Source: Latrodectus hesperus (lineage: Eukaryota; Arthropoda; Arachnida; Araneae; Theridiidae). From it: a stretch of DNA of 64,000 nt. Both the position numbers and the translations under genes were made by a program. Below the pieces are notes generated by a model. That model saw only the letters and a program-made list of their open reading frames with translations. It was not told where the DNA came from and searched no databases. This document shows positions 37,892-52,439 of the stretch, in pieces (within the stretch, counting starts at the first letter, position 1; each line of letters starts with the position of its first letter). The stretch is from the NCBI GenBank assembly GCA_037975125.1, contig CM075850.1, forward strand, positions 68,024,890-68,088,889, given 5' to 3'.

Positions 37892-39870
37892 TAATTTTTT
37901 ATGTTATGTACTCATATTAATTTTTTTAAATTCATAAACAAAAGTAATAATTATAGCTAGCCGTAAATATATAAAAGATTTAGAACATACACATAATTTA
38001 AACAAATAATCTTATTTCCTAAAGAAAAAATAAAAAATATTTTTTTCAAAATTTACTAAAAATAACAGTTGAAACCCATACTTGTAAAGGTATATAGGGT
38101 ATATTAAAATTTTTGTATAGCTATTGTGTTCTTTGTCAAAAATTATAATATTTTTTATTATTTTTAGTGTATTTAAAAAATTTAAAATACAAAAACGAAA
38201 CTCATTCAAAAGATGTAAATCATTGTATTTATCATAGAATAAATAAAATGTAATATTAAATTATCAGATGTATTTCATAAATTATTCATGATAAAAACAG
38301 AGTAAAAGACAAAGTAATTACTGATTAGTTGATATACTTGAAAAAATCATTACTACCTAAATAATTAAGTTAATATTTTATAATAAGAATGTAATTTTTT
38401 AAACTAACATTTTTATAATTGCTTTTACTTTTAACAGCGCTTGCGCAAATGTTATAATTTTTTGAATTAATTTAAGGTATTTAATTATTAAGTTTTAATC
38501 CATTCATTTTTCTTTATACCTTGTATTTATTCATGTTCATTTAAATAATTAACGAATTAATTCAACATAATAATTCTGCTGAAAATGTATATAATACATA
38601 TGAGGCAAATGATAAATCACATTTTGAAATTCTGATTCTTTATATTTTTAAGTTAAGCCAACATAAAATAGTGAATAGTATTTCATTTTAAATTATTATG
38701 TAGAATTACTTATTAATCAGCGTCCGCTACAAAATGATAGAATGACGAAAATATTTATTGTTGGTATTATAAATGCAGTTAAAAAAGTAATGAACTGGTC
38801 AACATTTTTAAATTGATAATATAATAGTTAGATTATCAATTCAACGCTTTTACATTTGTCTACACTTTTACATTTGCGAGGTCTCACTTCAAAACTTATA
38901 AAATTAAATGCTGAAATCCTAAAAGCACACATGAATATATTCAATAATATAATGAAACTCTCAGGAAAATAGTTACATTTATTATAATAGCAAGCATATA
39001 TTAGTTATGATAGCCAGTATATTTTATATTAAATTATTTTATACCTATACAAATGCTGACTTCATTCATCAATTACTATTTTCCCATTAAAAGAAGAAAA
39101 AAATGTCTTATTAAATAGAGTAATCTTATTTGAATTTAGGTTATTAAAATGCGTAAGTAGCAAAATTAATGAAGATATAAGTTATTGAAAGCTGTACTAA
39201 GTGATTAAAATAGGGAATATTAATATGAGAAATTTTCTGCTTTTAAAAGCAACATTATTGAAAAGATTAAAAATTTTCTTTTTTTCTAGAATTCCTGTAA
39301 ACAGTTTTTTTCTGGACGTATATATTTATAAATTAAATTAAATTTTTGCATAGTAGTTGATTATTTATTATGGTAATTTAACAATAAATGCTTATAGTAG
39401 TTGTTAATTTTACTCAATATAGTATTATAGGATTATTATTTTGCGCAAAATCATTACAACAATTACAGTTATATACAGTATAATATATGATTTTTATTAT
39501 TGTAAATAACTACAAATTGCCTTAAGTTATACCTTGTATGCAATCTTACATACAAATATTTGGCTTACATTAAAAATTGGAATTTAATTTTTTTTATCAA
39601 ATAAACAACGAATGCCGAAATTGACATAACTCGCAAAACTAAAATATTTGCAATGAACAGAATTTTGATATATTGCTTTTTAAATTATTCTGTAGAAAAT
39701 TATTTAAATTATGTTGAATTATTGTTATTTGAAAGGAATTTTAATGGTCTGTTTAAAAGTACATAAATTTCAGCTGCTTTCACTTTTATTAAGATTCACT
39801 TATATAATGTTTATTATATTACTCATGTTACTGTTTTATTGATGCAATTTTACTAACTAATTTGAAAGAT
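37892..39870. other. AT-rich non-coding DNA
   Basis: No gene. The 65-codon minus frame 38012-38209 is Phe/Ile/Lys-rich, of chance type. Confidence 0.55.
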
Positions 39871-39914
39871 TCGAAAGTGAATCGTATCGGGACTGACATA
39901 CGATTCACTTTCGA
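39871..39914. repeat. perfect 17-bp inverted repeat, 10-nt loop
   Basis: TCGAAAGTGAATCGTAT (39871-39887) is exactly complementary to 39898-39914; with one mismatch the pairing extends three bases further outward. The two short antiparallel frames over it (39828-40067 minus, 39862-40098 plus) repeat KVNRI/SESKVNR segments only because of the palindrome. Confidence 0.95.
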
Positions 39915-41735
39915 TTCACATAAAATGAAAGAAGTCAGTGTTAGATATATAATGAAACGAATCACGAATGAGCAAATCATTAACAATAATGGAGCGTCTG
40001 AGAATTTATGTTGGCCAGTCATATTAAATCTCAATCCCATTTTCTTACAATGTCTGTACTTCTTCATATTAATTTTGCATCCAGTATATTGTGATTGAAA
40101 GGGAATTTCCTACCCTCAACAATCTACAGCGCATTGATGGTAAACTGACCATCTAAAACTGTATCGCTTAAAATTTCAGTTTCTTATGCTTTCAAGTCTT
40201 TCCTGAGGCTATTAAGACAATTTGCAACCAAACATTGTTTGCAATATACTAGATTTTTTTATATATAATCCATTAAACTACCGTTGTTTTTCTGATCTAG
40301 CTTTTCCCTATATCTTTCGTTCATGCAACAATTGATTGTGATACAAATTACTAAGAATATTGCATCCGTGGGTACAATGTATTAATTCAGATATGCTTGG
40401 ATGTAACGAGAGATAAAAAGTCTGAAAGCACACATTAACAATCAAAGAGTCGGCAATCATTACTGATTTTTATTGTCTTACTCACATTATAAATAAGACT
40501 ATTTCTCAACTCGCATGCTTCAGAAAGGCTATTTTTTTAAGCAATTAACATTCATACAGTGCATTACCTTCGAAACAATCTTGGTTTTGATATCATTTGT
40601 TATTGCGTTGCATTTTCGGTGGCCGACATTATATGATGAAAATGCTGTGATAGTACTAATACATATCTGAATTATATGATATAGTCTTAAATTAATAAAA
40701 AGCTGATGATAATTTACATTTAATAATATGTAAATTATCATAAGTTTTTTTAAAAAAATTACATATAATAATATCACGAATCATCATACAATAGAGTTAT
40801 CGTGTAGTTTTTGTATATATGCTTAACTTAAACATTGATACCATTGAAAATACTTTCTTAAAAATCATTTTTCTGGAGTACGTATAGTTTTTTATGGATC
40901 AAATATAAATGCAATCAATTACAAACAAGGAAATTTATTTTACAATTACAAATATGGTAAGTTATTTCCATGGATCTGTGACACGTATTATATTAATTAT
41001 AGTACGACATGTCATTTCTATCAAAAATCACAATAGAAATTATCTTTTGTATGTTATTTACTCAAAATATTTTAATTTTTATAGATAAGTTTCATCCTTA
41101 TTTTTATACACCTAGGGTACAGAGAAATGAGATTAAATTTAAAGTGATTAATAATATAGCAGTTGTATGAGAAACAATCATTATTTTATTTCATCCTTTA
41201 TAAAACTCTATCATTACAAACTATAATCTAAGAACTGAGAAAAGAAATCATTATTTTTCTGCGTAATCATGTCATCACCAATAGTTAAAATATTTTATAA
41301 TATTTAATGATATTTAAATACGAAGTACTCATAATATGCCTTGAAATCAGGGAAACCCTTTATTCCCAAAGCCTTTGCAATTGATTTAATATGATCTGAC
41401 AAAGCTTTTTTTTTAAAGATAGGTTTGTTGATTAAAGAATAATTATTTGATTTCTCATAGGCATCACACTGATCAGTCATATTTAGATATTTTTGTAATT
41501 CTTATGGGATTCTTGTTTCAGCACATTGCTGTATTAATTTCCGAAGAAATAAAAATTGCAAGAAAAATTTTATATTTCCTTAACGTTATTTAAAAGAAGA
41601 AAAATATTATAGTTTCCATATATTCAATTTAACACACATTTGACTTGATGTTCTTAGAGAATTTTTCTAGTTAACCACTGAAAAAATGCATATTTTTTCC
41701 AACCAAAGTGCAGATTATACTGCTCATGAAACCTG
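39915..41735. other. AT-rich non-coding DNA
   Basis: No gene or mobile element. A short inverted repeat ATGATAATTTACAT / ATGTAAATTATCAT lies at about 40705-40741. Confidence 0.5.
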
Positions 41736-42010
41736 CGGTGGCCTGATTGGTTAAGGAGTTGTTCTCACTATCAGAAGGTAGTGAGTTCAAATCCCGGCTT
41801 AACCTAAAATCTGTCATGCTCGCTAATGGCGGCTGGGTCACGTTAAAACTGGGCGTGATCGCAACGTCCTCCATGTGAAATGATATTTCTTAAGAATCAC
41901 GAAAACTCCACCCTACTGCTTCAATCTAACTGGTGGAATCCAACTCAGAGCTAAGTACAGGGAAGCATGCTGTAACAGCTGCTCATAAAGGACAGAAGAA
42001 TAAAAACTTA
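41736..42010 (+). mobile_element. tRNA-derived SINE (second family)
   Basis: The head GGTGGCCTGATTGGTTAAGG is an A-box-like start; 33 bp on, GTGAGTTCAAATCCCGGC is a B box in tRNA spacing. The acceptor ends do not pair, so it is not a tRNA gene. The body (GGCGGCTGGGTCACG, GGGCGTGATCGCAACGTCC, CACCCTACTGCTTCAATC) is far more GC-rich than the flanks and ends near GCTCATAAAGGACAGAAG with an AATAAAAACTT tail. No clear target-site duplication was found. It shares no body sequence with the 14.4/30.8-kb family. The minus frame 41671-41874 is a shadow. Confidence 0.85.
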
Positions 42011-44479
42011 AATGCTCTGTTATAGATATATGCGTGTCATCTTTTCACGAATTTGGATATGAAAGCATCCAAATGTTAAATCTAATGGTGAGAAATATTT
42101 AGCTTTCGCTAGCTGATCTGTGTGTGTGTGTAATTAGGAATTGTTTCACGATCTGTTTTTTAAAATGTATTTGAAATTCTAAAATTTTTACACTCTTGTT
42201 TCTGTTCTTTTATTTTTTTATCAACTAATGTAATTAAAAATGTAAAAAAATAAACATTTTTAAAGGTACTTCTTTAGTAATATGTTTACCTGTTCATACT
42301 TCTTGTAAATTTCTTTTTTGAAAAGTTCTCTAAGAACTCATGTGGAAAAGGAAGTTCAGTTGTCAATATTACCTTTAATTTACCAATTTTAATTTTTCTG
42401 TGTATATCAAATGCACATCATATTTATTTACAGAAAAGATATATGAATGTAGTGCAAATAACTGATTTAGGATTCGCGGTTTTTTAATATACTTAGATAT
42501 TTTACTCCTAAAAGTTTTTCTTGGATTATACTTTCTAGGAGACGTGTACCAAATCTTTTGTATGTAATTCTTCCAACAGCAATGTCTCCCTCAAAATTCT
42601 CTCAACAATTGCTTACCATTATAAAAATTATTGACATATCTCAATATCATCATTGCTATAATTATTTCCTGCATCAGGCTCTAATTCAAAACTTTCACAT
42701 TCGGATTTATACATATCTAATTATTAAAAGAAATGTTTCATAATCAATATTTTATCCATATTTAATATGCATGAAATTAATAGCAAAATATTTATAAAAT
42801 TCATCAATTAATTTTAAATTTGGCATGCCTAAAATTAGCAAGTATACTTAAATTATAATTAGATTCAAGAATGTATTTTTCTTACTTTTTCTTAGTATTT
42901 GAATTATGAAACCATTTTCTCAAACGTATAATCATAAAAAGTAACCGTTGTTTTTCACACGTCATAAAAATGTGTAATTTAATTTAATTCCATTTAAAAT
43001 TTTGTATATTAAAGTTTTTTCTTAATCATATTTAAAGATAAAAAGCAAAGACATAATGGAATATTTACCACGAAGAAATGAGTTAATGCCTGTAAATTAA
43101 CCGATTAAGACAGTTTATCCTTATTTTCTTCAATCATATCAACAGTCCCATTAATTTCTGCCGATTTGACACAACCACTTCATTGATCTGAAGAATTTAT
43201 TTAAAAACATTTTTTTTTAATTTTGTAAGAATGACTGAAAAATTTGCAGTTTGTCTTAAGTAGTAATTGTATTTAATTTTCTTAAAAAGTTTTTTACCTC
43301 AAAGAATGAGCTATTTGTCTTATCAGCTTATATTTTTGTTTCAACCATCAAGAAGATACGTGAATTCTGGTTTGCTTATTCCCATAATTTTTTTCAGAGT
43401 TACTTCTCAAAATGAAGCTACTTCTTTTGATATATCCTAGCTTATTTCCAATGAAACATTCCAACCGTTTTTCTATTTTAATATTCAAAGTGTCATTTTT
43501 CTAGTTAAGGATTTCTTTTATTTAAAACATTTTTTTATTTTTAACCCTTCATTTGCTTTATTTCTTTCACCCACTTCATGAATTTTTCGGAATTTGTTTA
43601 TTTACTTCATATGATTCAACTTGTTCCTGTATTTTGATATCGTTGATAGTTGGCAAAATGTATCTATAAGATTTTTTAAGCCAATATTTTAAAATAACTT
43701 TCTTATTGGGATGATTATAGTCATATTTAATCATTTATATAAAATACACATATTTTGATTCAAACAAGCAAAATAAATATAGATTACTTCTTGAATCTTT
43801 AAGGATAGATTATTTTACTGACTGAGAAAATTTAATTATTTTTGAAATCAAAAATAACACTCATTTTTTTATCTTTGAAAATTGTGAATACTATATTATT
43901 TATTAATGTAGAAAAACATTGTTCTTCAGATATTTTATTTATATTAAAACTTTTAAATAAATTTCTTATTCGAGTAACGTACTTTAATTTTTGCAATGAT
44001 AATATTTTAATACAACAAAAAATTTAAATATTTCATTAATATATTGTTTATAACTCAAATTTAAAGAAAAATGTAACAAAAAACTTTTTCTAGATAAAAT
44101 TCACAATATTGCTGTTTTTATTTTACAGAGATTAATATTATGCTAAAATTAAATTCGTTTTATTGAGAATATTTGGCACCAATTTCAAAAGTTATGATAA
44201 TATTTATAACTTGCTTCATTTGTATGATCATTTACCATACCTCACACACACATTTCCAGAGAAACTACAAAATTCTTATATCATTCATCTTACGTATAGT
44301 TTAATCTTTTTAAAATAACAGAAAGAAATTGAAAAAAAGTTTGAGAAAATTGTTAAAAATCAATATCGGGAAAGTTACCAAGGTTACCACATTTAATACA
44401 AATTCTGTATCCTTTAAAGACCAAGACATATTTTTTATGAATCGACAAAATATTGGAACCACAAAATATATTGACTTGT
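42011..44479. other. AT-rich non-coding DNA
   Basis: No gene. A short (GT)n lies at about 42119-42132. The short frames at 42558-42743 and 43842-44027 have no motif. Confidence 0.55.
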
Positions 44480-45260
44480 AGGAATTTAATCCGACGTCAA
44501 CTCAACAGCCAAGGTACTGGATGAGGAGGAGTATTTTAAGAATTTATAAGAAAACGTGAATGTTGCACAGGAACATCGCTTTATATATCCGAAACTGACA
44601 TTAAAGGCTTAGAATCCTCTGGGGGGCATTTTACAATCCTCTGCCTACTTCTTTCGGCTTTGGTTAAAAATTCCTAATCCCTTCCCGAAATTTTCTTGAT
44701 AACACCTTTTTGAAAAAGAAATGTTGAAACGTAAGTAAGGAAGAAGCTTTAGAGAGAAATCACTTCCGCTTTTAAAATCCTATCGGTGGAGAAAGAACTG
44801 TAATACTGTCACAAGTGATCAGCCACTCCATTAGCAATGGTCATTCTTAAAAATATCTTTCAGTACTTTTATTCGGATATGAAAGAGCTTTATCTGTATA
44901 ATATGTCCTGCTAGAGCTACCACAATGGACAACTGGCAACGTTTAGGGATATATTTTAAGGTATTAACTTGCTAGTTTGCGTCATTATTAAATCAGACTT
45001 CGAAACTAAAAAACCTTTATGTTCAATCGAAAACAATAGGATTTCTTGTTGCTAATTTAATAAAAAAATAAGCTTTATTTTTGTATTTAAGGAAACTGTT
45101 TCGTGGATTAGGCCCGAAGCTGTATCGGTTTGGTCTTGGCCGAATTCTTTATATTAAGAGATAAGAAGGAGTTGTTGAATGTAATTGAGATATTCAATGT
45201 AACCTTCGATTTTGCATTAAAAATTATAAGACTGCTCCCGGCATGGAATTTTTAAGAATT
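44480..45260. other. block of mixed base composition, unassigned
   Basis: Less AT-rich than the flanks (AATCCGACGTCAACTCAACAG, CTCTGGGGGGCATTTTAC, TTAGGCCCGAAGCTGTATCGG). No open frame over 60 codons and no recognised repeat. Confidence 0.25.
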
Positions 45261-47057
45261 TTTTAAGAATTTTAAAGATGATTAGGCATGAAACTTAACT
45301 TTAAAAGTTTCGTTAAATATTTAAAGATCTCTTTATTGAATGTATTGAGAAATCTTGTGGAGAAAATCAATTTTAGAGATTTCATGAAAGTCTCATTTAT
45401 ATCGAAAATATTGTACTCATAGAAGATATTGGATTCAATAGCAGTCTAAGAGAGCTTGGAAGTTTAAACGCAAATAAGTAGCCAAATATATGTATAGAAA
45501 GATGTAAAAATAACAAATCTAAAACACGTAGATAGAGTTATTTTTATGTATTTATTTCCTTTGATGATATTGATATGAAATCAATTCAATTTACATATAT
45601 TTCTTATATATATCATAAAACAGCTACAGTTAAAAAGATATACATAGAGGAAATTAGTTGTCATAAATCTATATTTGCGCAGAGAGTTATAGCAACCAAT
45701 ATAACAATATATATCTACAACATTGACTAAATTGCATATAGTATTTTTTAAAAAAGAAATATTGGCGATATCCTTTAAAATGATTTTAATTTAATATAAT
45801 TTCAATGGCAGATATTTATTTTTTAAATATAATGTGAATTCCGTAAGCAAAAGGAAGTTGTATTTTTTTTAATTACCCCGATGAAACGCATGAGAATTTA
45901 TTCATTGACGTATGTTACAAATGAAAATTAATTTAAAAGCTGGGTCCAAATCTGTCCATGTAATGCCACTGGTAAAAATCACATAGGATCATTTAGAGTT
46001 TGTCATTGATTTAGAAATAAGTTTATTAATAGAAAAGACTATAGTGCAACTGGCAATAAATATGTAAAAGAAATTATACTTCTGTCCACTTGCAGATTTT
46101 TTTCAGAAAGATTACAATTTCTGAAATAAAACATGAAATATGGATTAAATTTCTTATTATTTATTACATAAACCGATAAATTCTTTATATTATTCATTTA
46201 ATACACATATTTCTGCACAAAAGAAAAGAATTTGAATAAAACATGTTTAAAATTGATTTCTTATTTCTCTTTAGAGAAAATTCGCTTTGAATTTTGCAAA
46301 AAAAAACTTTTGATAAGAAGAACAATATTATTTGTTTGAACTCAAGTTAATGAGATTCTACTGCATAAAGATTTTGAATAAAAAAAAAAAATTGAAAAAT
46401 ATAAAAATCATTGGAAATGTTAATTTTAAATATTTATGATAATAATAATGCTAAAACTTCTTTGCCATTGCCGGTGATACTGTTTTACTGTTATAAAAAG
46501 ATATATAATTTTATTCTTGAATAACATAATAGTTTCCCCATGGTAAAAGATATGGATAAGCATTTGCTAAAACGGGGAAAATGAAAGCAGGAAAATATAT
46601 ACTATAATGGAAATGTTAACAATTATATAAATTTCTATTATCACCAAGAACCAACCTAATATTCTAAAATGTCGATAGTGAAAAGTGAGTCCCATACATT
46701 TCGTGTTGATAGTTCAATGAATTAAAATCAAGCCTTCTCCATATAGATATTATTAAAGACATTACGGATGATGGTTGACATTAAACATATCTATTGTGAA
46801 AGTATCATATATAAGTGATCTGAATCGCTAATTCAACTCGCTATCAGTTGCTCTTGTAATCTGGACACCAAAAGTGTAGAAATATTCTACAACAATGTTA
46901 CCAATTAAATGGTATGTTTTATAATTGGTTTTTTTATGCATTTAAAATACCTCATGTAACCGTATTCTTTCAGTTAATGTGTTATGTTCCTTCCAATTTA
47001 AATATGTTACGTTTATTTTGAAGGCTCCAAAATAGTGAGAAAAAAGAAAGAATACAG
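45261..47057. other. AT-rich non-coding DNA
   Basis: No gene, RNA gene or mobile element recognised. Confidence 0.55.
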
Positions 47058-47233
47058 TCACAATGTCATCTTCTTAAAAGGTAATTGAATACTAAAAAAT
47101 TACCATTAAAATGTGTGTAATAGTAATTAATTCAATAAAAACACACATCACAATGTCATCTTCTTAAAAGGTAATTGAATACTAAAAAATTACCATTAAA
47201 ATGTGTGTAATAGTAATTAATTCAATAAAAACA
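47058..47233 (+). repeat. exact tandem duplication, 90-bp period
   Basis: Positions 47058-47143 and 47148-47233 are identical over 86 bp, beginning TCACAATGTCATCTTC and ending CAATAAAAACA; the 4-nt joint is CACA. No mismatch means a recent event, or a collapsed/expanded assembly artefact. Each unit contains an internal inverted repeat GGTAATTGAATACT / AAAAATTACC. No frame crosses it. Confidence 0.97.
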
Positions 47234-47539
47234 ACACAAATAGTTGACGAATATCCCAAATCATTTAAATTTGTTTTTTTAAACAGCGGATTTAAGCATT
47301 CAAATTTTTAGCAGCTAATAAAAATAATCCCAATTCTCTTTTGTTAAATCATGAATAAAATTTTTTTAAGGAATTAAAAGCTCATAAAGCAGAATAAATA
47401 ACAATATATCCTTATAAAAGACTCCTCTTAGTTCAGAAAAGGATAAAGAAATTCACGCAGTTTATCATTTTCGAAAGGTAACCTAGATACAATAAAAAAT
47501 AATAGTAAAAAAAGCAATATTTTGCAGTTCTTATCCAGT

Positions 47540-47850
47540 TCCAATAGAAGTCATTGTTCCGCAAAATTTCATTTGTAGTTAAATCCCATTCTTCCGCTAA
47601 CGTTAGCTTCACTAAATCCTGTTCCGACTCAAAATATTTTTACAATGCAGATGAATTATCATCATTAGTCTTCTTCCAACTAGCACCAGCGCCTCCTGGT
47701 GGGTTACAAAACATAACTTCAGGGAAAAAAGAGGAAGGAAAAAAAGCTAGTATTTCCCCTTTTCCCCACAGCTATTACCTTCGCGGATAACACAAGATTA
47801 ATACCTTACCATTATCATCTGTCCTGGGCCTAAATTTGCTGACACAACAT
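47540..47850. other. block of mixed base composition with a 78-codon frame
   Basis: The plus frame 47554-47790 contains PAPPGGLQNITSGKKEEGKK but has no recognised domain and begins at a non-ATG codon. The DNA has GC-richer words (TAGCACCAGCGCCTCCTGG, TTACCTTCGCGGATAACAC, GTCCTGGGCCTAAATTTGC). Candidate conserved non-coding DNA or exon; I cannot decide. Confidence 0.3.
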
Positions 47851-49099
47851 CGGACTTAGTATACGGAGAAGAGGAATCAAAAAACTTTCTTTTTTAAGAG
47901 GGTGAAAAAAAATTCAGAATGATACCATAAGGAAAAAAGAAATATTTAAGTAGTACGAAAGGGATAAAAAATGGCATCAACTGATGACGAGAGGGAAATA
48001 TTTTAAGAATTTAATGGGGTATTATTAATCCGTTTTTTAGCTGATATTTTAACTTTTTCCTCCGTTTTGTTTTCCGCCTTCCAAGAACTTTTATTGTTAA
48101 ACTCATCCATAATGTATGGCAGATCCTTGTAAAGCAGGGGTTAAATCAAGCTGAAATAAAAAGTGTCGAAACAAATTTGTGCCAGAAATCGATATTGCAT
48201 TATATTTATCCCTTTTAGAAAAACTTCCATATATTTTTTTATATATATTCGTGTATTATACCATACTATTTCTTAAAGTACTTTTTGTTTTTAAAAGGAA
48301 TTATTAACGCTACGTAGGCAAGAAAAATAAATGATTTTACTTGTTGATGACGTCAATCCCCGAAATCGTGCCAACTCTTGCGGAAAAAATAATTTTTTCC
48401 TGTTCGACAGTTTTTAAATTTATGATAAACAAAATTTGCTGAACAGGAGTTCATATAGCCAGGATATTTAATGAATCATTATGGTGTGGTCTTGTCTGTT
48501 TTCTTCCATCAGCAAGGAACATGATCTGAGTTTTCTTTTCTCCTTATCTGCCTTATTCTGTAAATGAGAAACAGAAAAGGTAATTTTTTTCTTTCAGCGA
48601 TTCAAATTATTTTTGATAAATATCTATTTGTAAATTAACTGTGTCAGAAGTTCGATTAAATATAGATGAATCATTTGAATCATCTTGAAATGAATAATGA
48701 TTACTGTCTTCTAAAATCATTATTTTTTCTATCTTCATTAAGTAAAATAATTTACTAGCTATGATGCAACTTTTTTATCTAAGTAAGATTCATTTTACCA
48801 TTTCAAATATGATAAGTATTTGATAACCCTCAGTCGAAATCTTTATCAATCGTCAAACGATAACGACGCAGAAACAATAAAATTCTGGTTTCACATGTAC
48901 TTTTCTTCTCTGTTTATGATCTCAAGGGAAAAAAATATGATTCAATATGGACGACGTTTTGACACCACAAGTCAAACAGCCTAACTGCTTAAAGTTATTA
49001 AAAGCATTTTAATATCTGCTACACGCGTTCGGGGAAGACTCTTCATAGATAGTGTACCGTATGTCTGTGTCTCAAAGAAGGAAATTCAGAAACTCCCAA
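47851..49099. other. AT-rich non-coding DNA
   Basis: No gene. A perfect CRE-like TGACGTCA lies at about 48348-48355 in a short GC-richer stretch (CAATCCCCGAAATCGTGCC). A single 8-mer is weak evidence for regulation. Confidence 0.4.
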
Positions 49100-49215
49100 G
49101 CACCTATAGAGAGTTGTGCATGTAGAAGCGTCTATCTCTTGTTTTACAACAATGCTTGGGATCATGCTCACATTTTTCACTCACAGCGCTGTCCTACCAC
49201 TAGGTCACGATGAAC
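49100..49215 (-). mobile_element. tRNA-derived SINE or tRNA pseudogene fragment
   Basis: On the minus strand from about 49213: GTTCATCGTGACCTAGTGGT then AGGACAGCG fits a tRNA 5' half with A box (TGACCTAGTGG); about 30 bp on, GAGCATGATCCCAAGC stands at the B-box position but is degenerate. The acceptor stem is not closed. The remaining stretch to about 49020 (ACGCGTTCGGGG, GTACCGTATGTC) may be its body. Different from the other two SINE families by sequence. Confidence 0.5.
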
Positions 49216-50385
<1,170 letters not shown>

Positions 50386-50800
50386 GTGAGTTTTTATATA
50401 AAGAAAATAGAGGATAGAGAAAAAGTGAATAGAAAGAACCTCAACATTGTTTCAACTTATTTTCAGAAGAGAAGAAAGGAGCTGATTCTGTTGAAATTCC
50501 ATTTCTGTTTGGCGGGAGAGAAAGACTGGCCACGCAAAGTGAATTACTTCCATGAGAAAATGAAATCACAGTTGTTTCCATATAAATCGGAAGAGGGGGA
50601 AGAAATTGCCTTTTCGCCACCAGTGTTTCTTTGAAAAATCACACAAGGTTTTCTTGAGGTTTGAAAATACAGATGTGTGTGTTTGTGTGATTCCCGCCGG
50701 AGGAGATGAGTTCCATAGAATGAGGATTTACACTCCTCCCCCTCTAAACCAGAGTTCTACCGGAAATTTAGCACCCTAAGCTATATAATGATAGTAGTAA
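50386..50800. other. block of mixed base composition with an 82-codon frame
   Basis: The plus frame 50386-50634 includes AGEKDWPRKVNYFHEKMKSQ and EEGEEIAF; it is charged and unlike the Ile/Phe-rich chance frames, but matches no family I know and begins with TTG. After it, GTGATTCCCGCCGGAGGAGA and CTCCTCCCCCTCTAAACC are GC-rich. Could be an exon or conserved non-coding DNA. No start or splice evidence. Confidence 0.35.
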
Positions 50801-51390
50801 TGGTCTGTGACTAAAAGTGAAAGGATTTTCATTTGACGTCCGAATACTGAGCTTTACAACTAAAACATTTCTTTTGAAGTTCTATATATAATTTTGTTTA
50901 ATATATCATTAATAAGGACATTATTCTTGCTTTTGTTTTTTCAACATCACTCTCGATGCTGAAGCGTATGCGGTTTTATCATAAACCAACAATAATTCGT
51001 TGATTTATGCATGTAAAATTTGTGAGAGTAGTATGCCTTTAGTGTAGTATGAAGGATTGAAGATGAAGAAGTTGATTTAGATTTTGGTCTCTTTATTTCA
51101 GAATGGCTCAAAATTACGAGGAATATATTTGGATAAGAAAAAGGATGTAACTTAAGAAATGGTCATAACTTCAAGCAAAATTCAAAAATATGCGCTAGCT
51201 CTTCCAGTTTGTTTGGAATTAATTCTGAAAAGAGATATAATCAATTGTATTAGACTTCTACAACGTATATATTAAGTTATAAACACTTTCACAAATTAAA
51301 ATCACAATATTTTAGCTTTTTAAGCCATTCAGTCACATTTAGATGAACATCTAGATTTCAAAAATCGTTCCAAAAGTAAAAGTTTTTTCC
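50801..51390. other. AT-rich non-coding DNA
   Basis: Nothing recognised. Confidence 0.5.
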
Positions 51391-51870
51391 TCATTCTTTT
51401 TTAAAAACCGAATTCTTTCTTTTTTCCAGCACTTTTTGAGCCGCCATTTCATAATCACATGGGAATACCAAGTCTCGAAACCATCCTCTCATTAGCTCTA
51501 GTGAAAAGACGAGAGATCTCGACAATCCATCAAGCATCTTCGAAATGTGAGAGTACTCGAGTATAATCCCAGCATTTATTTTTAGTGTAGACGACTGCAT
51601 GGAGAAGAGCGGGGGTGGAGCATCGAGGAAGAGGATCTTTCCAGGCTTCGTTCAGAGAATACTTAATGCTCCTTTTAATTTAATCGCTTTCATATCCAAA
51701 GAAAGCTGCCCCTTCTTCCGTTCTTGCTCTCCCACTTCCAGTGTATTAAACACCGAAGAATCCTTTCGAGACAGAGGTGGGTTGGAGAGGGTTGTTTAAT
51801 TTAGAAGGGGGGATGAAATATTACTGCAGCCCCTCTCTCATCCTTCCATCTGTTGCGAGTCCTTCTTCAA
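51391..51870. other. block of mixed base composition with small frames on both strands
   Basis: Minus frame 51391-51600 (69 codons, includes MLDGLSRSLVFSLELMRGWF) and plus frame 51599-51799 (66 codons, includes GGGASRKRIFPGFVQRILNA) abut head to head at 51600. Neither is recognised. CpG and GC are raised (AAGAGCGGGGGTGGAGC, AAGACGAGAGATCTCGAC). Candidate regulatory or conserved non-coding block, or decayed coding DNA. Confidence 0.3.
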
Positions 51871-52439
51871 GACGTACATTAAGTATTTGATGTACTTTTA
51901 AGGTTATAGTTGGCGAAGTGCCAAATAAAGATTGAGCAGGAAATTCTGAATTGTTGCCACAGATTGAAAACGAATTATTATTCAAAAAATAAAATTTTTA
52001 GCACTTTTGAGAATTTTAAGCTAATTTTTCTTTCATGGATTTTCTTGTTAAATAATCCATTTTTATAAGTCATAACAGACAGGTTAATCTCATTTGGAAT
52101 AAAAAATACTAAGCCTTTTGATAATTCAAGTATTGTATTTTGTACATTTTGAAAAGAATGCATATTAGATGCGTATAGATTTCTGACATTTTTAGGTCAT
52201 AATAACTTGATTGATTAAGAAGAAGTTATTGAACTACAAATCATGGCATTTAATTTTAATAAAAACGGTCTTTATGTAAATTATATTTATGAAACTGATT
52301 TAGACCAAGACACGCCATGCGAAAGAGTAGCGGTCTCAAATTTTGATTTTTTTAATTCATATTGAAGAAGTGTTTAGATATTTCCTGCTAATGTGCCATA
52401 AGATGATTCCAGATCATCATGTGAAAATTTTTGCTTCTA
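51871..52439. other. AT-rich non-coding DNA
   Basis: Nothing recognised. Confidence 0.5.

Noticed and set aside
41736..41805. Functional tRNA gene
   Set aside because: A and B boxes are present but the acceptor stem and anticodon arm do not pair, and a SINE body continues downstream.
48348..48355. CREB binding site (TGACGTCA)
   Set aside because: A single 8-mer without supporting context is weak evidence; only mentioned in the interval note.
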